Source: Synergistaceae bacterium
Lineage (GTDB): Bacteria > Synergistota > Synergistia > Synergistales > Synergistaceae
Direction of reading: 5' to 3'
NCBI GenBank assembly: GCA_031274115.1
Contig: JAISQP010000180.1
Location: 1 to 7,027, forward strand
Length of the DNA stretch: 7,027 nt
Shown: one piece after another, positions 1 to 5,046 of the stretch
Layout of the letters: every line of letters begins with the position of its first letter
How positions within the stretch are numbered: position 1 is the stretch's first letter
The notes under the pieces: model-generated
Database searches by the model: none
Seen by the model: only the letters and a program-made list of their open reading frames with translations
Told to the model about the DNA's origin: nothing
Translations under genes and position numbers: made by a program

Positions 1-11
1 TCTTCCGATCT
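1..11. other. Residual Illumina adapter end (sequencing artefact)
   Basis: The first 11 bases, TCTTCCGATCT, are identical to the last 11 bases of the common Illumina adapter end GCTCTTCCGATCT, and they sit exactly at the contig edge. The simplest reading is untrimmed adapter that survived into the assembly, with genomic sequence starting at position 12. An 11-base chance match is possible but unlikely exactly at an end. The adapter bases happen to continue the reading frame of the first gene without a stop, so residues translated from them should not be trusted. Confidence 0.8.
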
Positions 12-365
12 CTCGTGGACAAGGACGCGCCGCTGGATATCAACGAGGAAGAAAAAAGAGTCATCATAACAAAAGGACGCGACGTTTTCAGCAGGGATCT
101 GTCCGACCCGGTGATTGCTGGAAAAGCTTACGCGCTTGGAAGGTGGGTCATAGAAGGCTTCAAAGACGCTGTTTCGGCCGATCTGCCGTCTCTGGCGCGC
201 TCGTTTGCCAACGCGAAGGACATCCCTTTAATGGGCGAGAGGCTCTCTATCGACCCTAGAACGAACCGGCCGACGGCGCGCAAATACGGCGTCCTGCGAA
301 TCGAGGGCAGGAAATTCGCGCCTGTGGCAAGCGTGGACGTTTATTCCGCGGAAGTGACGGAATGA
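12..365 (+). CDS. C-terminal part of an ABC-type substrate-binding protein (Peripla_BP_6-like), 5' truncated
   Basis: An open frame runs in from the left edge and ends with TGA at 363-365, leaving about 117 residues. The GTG at 15 lies inside this frame and has no ribosome site, so it is not a real start. The piece has a long helix (AYALGRWVIEGFKDA) followed by SLARSFANAKDIPLMGERLSI, then DPRTNRP and a final strand pattern, RIEGRKFAPVASVDV. This matches the end of type I periplasmic binding proteins for branched-chain amino acids and similar solutes, where the late helices are followed by a 'G..L.ID..TNRP' segment and a closing beta strand. Such proteins deliver a solute to an ABC importer outside the membrane. 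The ligand cannot be read from this fragment, and the signal peptide lies outside the window. The family call rests on pattern recognition of a C-terminal third only. Confidence 0.5.
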   Translation, partial: LVDKDAPLDINEEEKRVIITKGRDVFSRDLSDPVIAGKAYALGRWVIEGFKDAVSADLPSLARSFANAKDIPLMGERLSIDPRTNRPTARKYGVLRIEGRKFAPVASVDVYSAEVTE

Positions 366-399
366 AGTTGATGACGGTATATTCTGTTTATATTTATCT
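366..399 (+). promoter_or_regulatory. AT-rich gap with weak promoter-like hexamers
   Basis: This gap is the only clear AT-rich spacer ahead of the five-gene block. It holds TTGATG at 368-373 (4 of 6 matches to the -35 consensus) and two TATATT hexamers at 378-383 and 389-394 (5 of 6 matches to the -10). The spacing between TTGATG and the second TATATT is 15 bases, shorter than the ideal 17. It is a plausible but weak sigma-70 promoter for the block, and no operator palindrome was seen. Read-through from the upstream gene is equally possible. Confidence 0.22.
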
Positions 400-412
400 G
401 GAGGCGAATTAA

Positions 413-811
413 ATGACCCTTGCCCAAATTGCTGAACTAGTCGGGGCGACGCCGCTCTGCGGAGAGGAGATGCTGTGCTCTCTCGAGATCGACTCGGCGT
501 TTGCCAGCGACCTTATGAGCGACGTGCTTGCGTTTTGCGCCCCCGGCGCTTTCCTGATAACCGGACTTACTAACATACAGATAGTCAGGACCGCTCAGAT
601 GCTCGACATACCGGCGGTCCTCTTCGTGCGCGGCAAGTCTCCGCTCGAAGAAACCATAAGCCTGGCGCGGGACGCGGACATTCCGCTCATTCTATCGGGG
701 CGTAATATGTTTCACACCTGCGGAATACTCTACGCCGCTGGAATAAAGCCCACGTCCTCCAGCCCGGAAGGAGGCTGGAACTGTGCCGGAGCCCATTCAC
801 CTGGAATATGA
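413..811 (+). CDS. DRTGG-domain protein, first of two
   Basis: A 132-residue soluble protein. The ATG start is supported by GGAGG at 400-404, eight bases upstream. Residues 1-22 form an opening helix-strand (MTLAQIAELVGATPLCG). Residues 34-112 match the DRTGG fold: a GDLL-like segment (LMSDVLAFCAPGAFLITG), then a helix (NIQIVRTAQMLDIPAVLFV) and a final strand (DIPLILSGRNMF). The literal DRTGG tetrad is not present, as is common in this subgroup. DRTGG domains are regulatory modules also found beside CBS domains and in phosphotransacetylase-like proteins; their ligand is poorly known. Small stand-alone versions recur next to [FeFe]-hydrogenase genes in anaerobes, which fits this position. The last 20 or so residues look unconserved and overlap the next gene. 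The fold call is fairly secure; the function is unknown. Confidence 0.72.
   Translation: MTLAQIAELVGATPLCGEEMLCSLEIDSAFASDLMSDVLAFCAPGAFLITGLTNIQIVRTAQMLDIPAVLFVRGKSPLEETISLARDADIPLILSGRNMFHTCGILYAAGIKPTSSSPEGGWNCAGAHSPGI
768..774 (+). promoter_or_regulatory. Ribosome binding site that sets the GTG start at 783
   Basis: AAGGAGG lies inside the end of the first DRTGG gene, eight bases before GTG 783. It is one of the strongest Shine-Dalgarno matches in the window. It justifies a non-ATG start that overlaps the previous gene by 29 bases. Confidence 0.8.
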
Positions 812-1208
812 GGTAGCGGCTGACGATTATCAGACGGCCGGCGCCGCGTCGAACAGCGTGAAAGAGACGCTCAAGATGCTTGGCGTCCCCACCGCGATTT
901 CCAGAAGGGCCGCTATTATAACGTACGAGGCCGAGATGAACCTCGTGATCCACGGCGGGGGCGGCAAGATCGTCGCCAATATAGACGAGAAGTCCGTGGA
1001 GCTGATGACTATTGACTCCGGTCCTGGAATTCCGGACGTGGAGAGGGCAGTTCAGGAGGGATTCACGACGGCGGGCGATCGCGCGCGGGAGATGGGTTTC
1101 GGCGCCGGAATGGGGCTGCCGAACATAAAAAGGAACGCCGATATTTTCGAAATCGACACCGCTGTCGGCCTTGGAACAACTTTAAGGACTGTGATAAATC
1201 TGCCCTGA
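783..1208 (+). CDS. GHKL-type ATPase, anti-sigma factor / serine kinase-like (RsbW/SpoIIAB class)
   Basis: A 141-residue stand-alone HATPase_c domain. All ATP-site boxes are visible: the N box YEAEMNLVIHG (E49, N53, H57), the G1 box DSGPGI (D78, G80, G82), the G2 box GFGAGMGLPNIKR (residues 105-117) and a closing GLGTT (129-133). There is no phospho-acceptor dimerisation domain, no membrane segment and no DNA-binding domain, so it is not a classical sensor kinase. It resembles the RsbW/SpoIIAB family, which binds ATP and either phosphorylates an antagonist on serine or holds a sigma factor. No STAS antagonist or sigma factor is encoded in the window, so its partner is unknown. The GTG start is set by AAGGAGG at 768-774 and overlaps the preceding gene out of frame by 29 bases, implying coupled translation. 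Its position next to the hydrogenase-like gene suggests it carries that protein's signal; that role is inferred. Confidence 0.82.
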   Translation: MPEPIHLEYEVAADDYQTAGAASNSVKETLKMLGVPTAISRRAAIITYEAEMNLVIHGGGGKIVANIDEKSVELMTIDSGPGIPDVERAVQEGFTTAGDRAREMGFGAGMGLPNIKRNADIFEIDTAVGLGTTLRTVINLP

Positions 1209-1224
1209 AGGAGTTGGATTCGTC

Positions 1225-2574
1225 ATGGCGCATAGTATCAAAATTTCTTATTCAGCCTGTCACGGATGTGTAAATTGCATAAAGTCCTGCCCGACGGAAG
1301 CTATACGCGTCATCGCGGGCTCGATAACGATAATAAAAGACATCTGCATCGACTGCGGCGAGTGTCTGAGGGCCTGTGAACGCAAAGCGCTCGGGCTCGA
1401 CGACGACGATTGGGATCTCATTCGCGCGCACGGTTCGGTTGACGCTGTTCCGGACCCGACGTTTTTCTCGCAGTTCGGATCGTTCTGGCATCCCTATAAC
1501 GCAAAAACGGCGCTCGCTGAAAATGGAATCAACCTGATCGTCGACGATTTAGAGGACGCTTTCGACTTGAGCGCGTTTGCAACCGCGCGTTTGATCGACG
1601 GCATGTCGCAGGATCAGCTCCCGCTGATATCCGTGTACTGCCCCTCGGTGGTCCGGCTGATTCAGCTGGAGTACCCGGAGCTTTTGACCAGGCTCATCCC
1701 GGTGGACAACCCTATCGACATCGCGGCGGAGATGTGGCGGCAGAGGACGAAGTCTTTCGCGCCGCTCACGCTCTTCTCCCCCTGTCCCGCGAAGATAACG
1801 ATGGTGCGCGACCCCGTCGCGCGTCAGCCGTCCTCCATACAGCACACCGTCTCGGTGAAAAAAGTCGTTCACACGCTGATGGCCTCGGGCGTGAAGGTGT
1901 CGTCCGACAGTTCGAAGGACAGTTCCGACAGCAGATTTTTTGCCACGTGGGCCATGAGGGGCGGTGAATCCAGGCACATCGCCAAGATGGCGAAGAGAGA
2001 CCTCACGGTAATAGCCGTCTCAGGGCTCAGAAACACGATGGACCTGTTGGAGCAGCTCGAACTCGGCCGCCTGCGAGGGGTCGATTTCGTGGAGTGCAGA
2101 ACCTGCGACCTTGGGTGCTTCGGCGGCGTGGCGGTCCCGGAGTCCCGTTTTCTCGCGCACTTAAAATACCGGAACATAACGACGAACGTTAACGTTACGC
2201 CGGAGAGGGAAGAGGAGATTGCCCTCATATACGAAAAGGAAAAGCTCTGGAAGCGGGCGGAGCCGATCCCGTCAAGGCAGAGACTGCCCCTCTCTAATGA
2301 CCTTGGAGAGGCGATGAGCAGGCTCAAGCAGATGAAGGCCATATTCGCTGAGCTTCCTCACATAGACTGCGGCGCCTGCGGAAGGCCGTCGTGCAAGGCG
2401 ATGGCGGAAGACGTGGCGAGGGAGCAGGGGGGGATCACGGACTGCATCTTCAAGCTCAGGGAGGACATAGCGTCTCTCGCGGGCCAGATAATCTCACTCG
2501 CGGACCTTCCGCCGAACACGCTGAAGAGAATTCAGCCTACGAAAAATATAAAGGTCAACGCTCAGAGGGGGTGA
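1225..2574 (+). CDS. [FeFe]-hydrogenase-like iron-sulfur protein, putative sensory (HydS-type)
   Basis: A 449-residue cytoplasmic protein with three parts. Residues 10-55 are a 2[4Fe-4S] ferredoxin domain, with cysteines 12, 15, 18, 22 and 41, 44, 47, 51. Residues about 65-325 are an [FeFe]-hydrogenase catalytic-type domain. Its likely H-cluster ligands are C139 (SVYCPS), C187 (SPCPAK, with K190), and C294 and C298 (ECRTCDLGCFGG). Residues 376-410 are a third [4Fe-4S] module of the RnfB/CODH 'FeS' type (C382, C385, C390, C407), after a charged helical linker at 325-345. The motifs differ from catalytic enzymes: TSCCP becomes SVYCP, so the proton-relay cysteine is tyrosine; MPCxxK becomes SPCPAK; and the third motif lacks its last glycine. 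These changes, and the absence of the fused PAS domain of group C, resemble group D sensory-type hydrogenases. A redox or H2 sensor is more likely than a turnover enzyme, but neither role is shown. The ATG follows AAGGAG at 1208-1213, and the gene starts 16 bases after its neighbour ends. Confidence 0.85.
   Translation: MAHSIKISYSACHGCVNCIKSCPTEAIRVIAGSITIIKDICIDCGECLRACERKALGLDDDDWDLIRAHGSVDAVPDPTFFSQFGSFWHPYNAKTALAENGINLIVDDLEDAFDLSAFATARLIDGMSQDQLPLISVYCPSVVRLIQLEYPELLTRLIPVDNPIDIAAEMWRQRTKSFAPLTLFSPCPAKITMVRDPVARQPSSIQHTVSVKKVVHTLMASGVKVSSDSSKDSSDSRFFATWAMRGGESRHIAKMAKRDLTVIAVSGLRNTMDLLEQLELGRLRGVDFVECRTCDLGCFGGVAVPESRFLAHLKYRNITTNVNVTPEREEEIALIYEKEKLWKRAEPIPSRQRLPLSNDLGEAMSRLKQMKAIFAELPHIDCGACGRPSCKAMAEDVAREQGGITDCIFKLREDIASLAGQIISLADLPPNTLKRIQPTKNIKVNAQRG
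2564..2571 (+). promoter_or_regulatory. Ribosome binding site that sets the TTG start at 2579
   Basis: AGAGGGGG runs up to the stop codon of the hydrogenase-like gene and sits seven bases before TTG 2579. No ATG or GTG in the right frame lies close by, so TTG is the best start for the second DRTGG gene. Confidence 0.65.
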
Positions 2575-2578
2575 GTCT

Positions 2579-2923
2579 TTGCCGACTGTTCCGATAAAAG
2601 AGATAATCGCCGCTATTAACGCCAGGACGCATGTAGAGGGAGATCCGGCGAGGGAGGTCGAAAGAGCGGCCGTGGGCGACCTTTTGAGCTTCGTCATGGG
2701 GAGTGATTCGGACGGGGCGGCCTGGGTGACGATTCAAACGCACCTGAACGTCGCCGCCGTCGCGGTTCTGAAGGATATACCGATTATAATAATCGCCTCC
2801 GGACGGGAACCGGCTCTGGACCTCGCCGAACGGTGCGCCGCGGAGAACGTGACGCTCGTTACCGCGCCGGACTCGATATTCGGCGTCTGCGTCAAACTGG
2901 GAAAGCTGGGGCTGACCGGTTAG
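2579..2923 (+). CDS. DRTGG-domain protein, second of two
   Basis: A 114-residue soluble protein starting at TTG, four bases after the hydrogenase-like gene stops. The body is a single DRTGG-type domain: an opening helix (PIKEIIAAINARTHVEG), a segment VGDLLSFVMG at residues 32-41, the strand-helix AWVTIQTHLNVAAVAVLKDI at 48-67, and a closing pair, PIIIIASGREP and NVTLVTAPDS. It shares the fold of the first DRTGG protein but little sequence, so the two are diverged rather than recent copies. Its ligand is unknown; a regulatory or small-molecule-binding partner role in the hydrogenase-linked module is inferred from position. It ends TAG at 2921-2923, and the G of that stop is the first base of the next gene's GTG start, a sign of coupled translation. 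Confidence 0.72.
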   Translation: MPTVPIKEIIAAINARTHVEGDPAREVERAAVGDLLSFVMGSDSDGAAWVTIQTHLNVAAVAVLKDIPIIIIASGREPALDLAERCAAENVTLVTAPDSIFGVCVKLGKLGLTG

Positions 2924-3672
2924 TGTTAAAGCCGTACTGGGTCGACCTCCATATTCATACCGCCCTTTCGCCGTGCGGCGAACTGGAGATGGGCGCGCTG
3001 GATATAGTCGCCGCGGCCAGAGAAGCCGGACTCGATATAATCGGGATATCGGATCACAACACAGCCGACAACTACCCGGCCGTCGCGGGCCGCGCGGCCG
3101 GCAACCCAGCGGTGCTGCCGGGCATAGAGGTCTGGACCGCCGAGGACATTCACGTTCTCGGAATATTCCCCGATTATCCGGCGACTGTGAAATTCCAGGA
3201 ATGGCTATGGCAAAAGATGCCTCCGACGAAGAACAACCCCGATATCTTCGGAGATCAGGTCGTGATTGACAGCGAGGACGGGATCGTTCGCACGGAGGAA
3301 GTTCTTCTCGTTCAGGGCGTGGGATACGACGTGGACGAGGTGGTCGGCAAAATTCGAAGCAGCGGGGGCCTTGCCATACTGGCGCACGTGGACAGGCCTT
3401 CTTTCTCCTACACGGCCGTTCTCGGCCCGTTTCCTGAGGATTACCCGGCGGACGCTTTCGAGCTCTCGTGGCGGACCGGCGCCGAGGAAGCGGCGGAGTG
3501 GCGCTCGCGCTATCCGTCCCGCACGTTTATCAGGTCGTCTGACTCCCATTCGCTCGACTCGCTCGCCCGATCCCACTGCACGAAGATGTACCTGGAGGAG
3601 CCGACGTTCGAAGAGATAAAGCTGTCATTGGCGGGCGAGGGAGGCAGGCGGGTCTCCTGGCCCTGGGGCTGA
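2923..3672 (+). CDS. PHP-domain metal-dependent phosphoesterase
   Basis: Taken from GTG 2923, the protein is 249 residues. The open frame extends upstream to 2833, but that extra stretch overlaps the DRTGG gene and is basic and unlike the family, so 2923 is preferred. The PHP metal-site motifs are all present in order: DLHIHT (H10, H12), ISDHN (D44, H45), GIEVWTAEDIH (E69, H77), AILAHVD (H155) and SSDSHS (D207, H209). The N-terminal LSPCGE replaces the SDG of polymerase-type PHP domains and is typical of small stand-alone PHP proteins. The family hydrolyses phosphate esters using two or three metal ions in a cytoplasmic TIM-like barrel; known substrates include histidinol phosphate and short oligonucleotides or nucleotide bisphosphates. 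The substrate here is unknown. Stand-alone PHP genes recur beside [FeFe]-hydrogenase and DRTGG genes in anaerobes, so it could remove a phosphate signal made by the neighbouring module, but this is inference. Confidence 0.85.
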   Translation: MLKPYWVDLHIHTALSPCGELEMGALDIVAAAREAGLDIIGISDHNTADNYPAVAGRAAGNPAVLPGIEVWTAEDIHVLGIFPDYPATVKFQEWLWQKMPPTKNNPDIFGDQVVIDSEDGIVRTEEVLLVQGVGYDVDEVVGKIRSSGGLAILAHVDRPSFSYTAVLGPFPEDYPADAFELSWRTGAEEAAEWRSRYPSRTFIRSSDSHSLDSLARSHCTKMYLEEPTFEEIKLSLAGEGGRRVSWPWG

Positions 3673-3690
3673 GGGGGCTGTCTTCGCGTC

Positions 3691-5046
3691 ATGGCTAAAA
3701 AAAATATCTCCGGATATCGCTGCTCCGAGTGCGGATACGTGAGTCTGTCCCTCGTGGGCCGATGCCCCGGCTGCGGCGCGTGGGGCGCTATGTCCGAGGA
3801 AGCGCCTCTCGCCTCGTCCGGCGGTGGGAGGGCGTTGTCCTCGCGAGCGGCGCCAGTCGCCAGCATCGACGTGCTTCCTGAGGAGCGGATATCCTCGGGA
3901 ATAGGGGAGCTCGACAGGGTTCTCGGGGGCGGCTGGATAAAGGGCGGCGTTGTCCTCCTGGGAGGCGAGCCTGGGGTCGGAAAATCCACGTTGCTTTTGC
4001 AGGCCTGCGCCTGTATGGCGAAGGCCGGGCTGCGGGTACTGTACATATCCGGCGAGGAGTCGGCCGGGCAGCTCGCGCTCCGTGCAAGACGCCTTGGAAT
4101 CTCGGAGCGGAACGTCGATCTTCTCTGCGGCGCGGATCTTTTGCCGATGCTCGACGCGGCGAAGGGATATGAGTTCCTCGTAGTCGACTCTGTTCAGTCG
4201 TTCCGGCTGGAGAATGAAAACGGCTGGGCCGGATCCCCGGGGCAGGTCAGAAATGTCGCGTCGTGCTCCGCCGAGGTGGCGAAGACCCTTTCGATACCCA
4301 TGGTCATGGTGGGTCATATAACGAAACAGGGCCAGATCGCCGGCCCGAAGGTTCTGGAGCACATGGTGGACGTCGTCCTGCTCTTCTCGGGAGAGAGGAC
4401 GTCCTCCCACAGACTGCTTCGCGCCGAGAAGAACAGATACGGCGCGACGGACGAGCTCGGAATTTTCGAGATGTCGGACCGAGGTCTTTCGCCCGTCGCC
4501 GACCCGAGCAGGATGTACTGGGACGCGGCGCAATCCGCGCCGGCGCCCGGTGTCGCCGCCGGCGTCTCGCTGGAGGGTTCGCGCCCTCTCGTGGCGGAGA
4601 TACAGGCTCTGTCATGTCCGACGCCCTTCCCGTATCCCAGGAGGACGGCGAGAGGAATAGAGCTTAACAGATTACAACTTTTACTTGCCGTTTTGGAGCG
4701 AAGATGTGGTATATTTTCAAGGAACTGCGATGTCTACGTAAACGTCGCCGGTGGACTCTCGCTTCAGGACCCGGCGGCGGATCTTTCGATATGCGCGGCG
4801 CTCGCTTCTTCTCTCAAGGACCTTCCGGCGCCGTGCGACGCTTGTTTTATAGGGGAGGTGGGTTTGGCCGGAGAGGTGCGTCCCACCTCGAGATCGCATC
4901 TTCGCCTCAAGGAGGCTGCCAGGCTTGGTTTTAAGATAGCTGTGGTGAGCGCGCGCGACCCGGCGGCGAAGACGGAAAGATTCGAAGGGCTGGAGATAGC
5001 GCGGGTCGGAAATATTTCTGCGATGTTAGAGAGGTTTTTAAAATGA
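3691..5046 (+). CDS. radA: DNA repair and recombination ATPase RadA (Sms)
   Basis: A complete 451-residue RadA, of normal family length. The domains in order are: a C4 zinc finger (YRCSECGYVSLS...GRCPGCGAWG; C11, C14, C25, C28); a RecA-like ATPase with Walker A GGEPGVGKST (91-100, K99) and Walker B EFLVVDS (D166); the RadA signature KNRYG at 247-251; and a C-terminal Lon-protease-like domain (about 295-451) that acts as a scaffold rather than a protease. RadA is a hexameric helicase on branched DNA that extends RecA-formed joints during recombinational repair. It starts 18 bases after the PHP gene ends, with GAGGGGG at 3671-3677 as a somewhat distant ribosome site. The zinc finger sits right after the ATG, confirming the start. 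The gene ends in an ATGA overlap with nfeD. Nothing unusual was seen in the motifs. Confidence 0.97.
   Translation: MAKKNISGYRCSECGYVSLSLVGRCPGCGAWGAMSEEAPLASSGGGRALSSRAAPVASIDVLPEERISSGIGELDRVLGGGWIKGGVVLLGGEPGVGKSTLLLQACACMAKAGLRVLYISGEESAGQLALRARRLGISERNVDLLCGADLLPMLDAAKGYEFLVVDSVQSFRLENENGWAGSPGQVRNVASCSAEVAKTLSIPMVMVGHITKQGQIAGPKVLEHMVDVVLLFSGERTSSHRLLRAEKNRYGATDELGIFEMSDRGLSPVADPSRMYWDAAQSAPAPGVAAGVSLEGSRPLVAEIQALSCPTPFPYPRRTARGIELNRLQLLLAVLERRCGIFSRNCDVYVNVAGGLSLQDPAADLSICAALASSLKDLPAPCDACFIGEVGLAGEVRPTSRSHLRLKEAARLGFKIAVVSARDPAAKTERFEGLEIARVGNISAMLERFLK
5028..5034 (+). promoter_or_regulatory. Ribosome binding site that sets the nfeD start at 5043
   Basis: AGAGAGG lies within the last codons of radA, eight bases before ATG 5043. 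It supports this start even though it gives NfeD an unusually long stretch of about 40 residues before its hydrophobic signal. The later ATG near 5170 has no comparable site. Confidence 0.65.

Noticed and set aside
15..17. GTG at 15 as the true start of the first gene
   Set aside because: The frame is open to the edge, no ribosome site precedes it, and the product matches only the C-terminal part of a binding protein.
2185..2196. Perfect 12-base palindrome AACGTTAACGTT
   Set aside because: It lies within the hydrogenase-like coding sequence, encodes the repeated residues NVNV, and its symmetry does not extend further. A regulatory role in mid-gene is not supported.
1225..2574. Catalytic H2-producing or bifurcating hydrogenase subunit HydA
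   Set aside because: The motifs depart from TSCCP, MPCxxK and ExMACxxGCxxGGG, and no HydB, HydC or maturation genes are visible in the window.
2833..2922. Upstream extension of the PHP gene to an earlier start at 2833
   Set aside because: The extra 30 residues are basic, unlike PHP proteins, and overlap the second DRTGG gene in another frame. GTG 2923 places the DLHIHT motif near the N-terminus, as in the family.
3625..4533. 302-codon open frame on the minus strand opposite radA
   Set aside because: It lies fully opposite the PHP end and radA, is rich in Arg, Pro and Gly, and shows no domain. It is a by-product of GC-rich codon positions. The same holds for the minus-strand frames at 3510-4046, 1869-2342, 1549-1977 and 5486-5950.
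4685..4715. Promoter-like TTGCCG and TGGTATATT inside radA
   Set aside because: The spacing is 19 bases, the -35 match is poor, and it lies far inside a conserved coding region with nothing needing a start just downstream. It is probably chance in a locally AT-rich patch.
4573..5046. Separate Lon-like protease gene
   Set aside because: The Lon-like region is the normal C-terminal domain of RadA, in the same frame and of the expected length.
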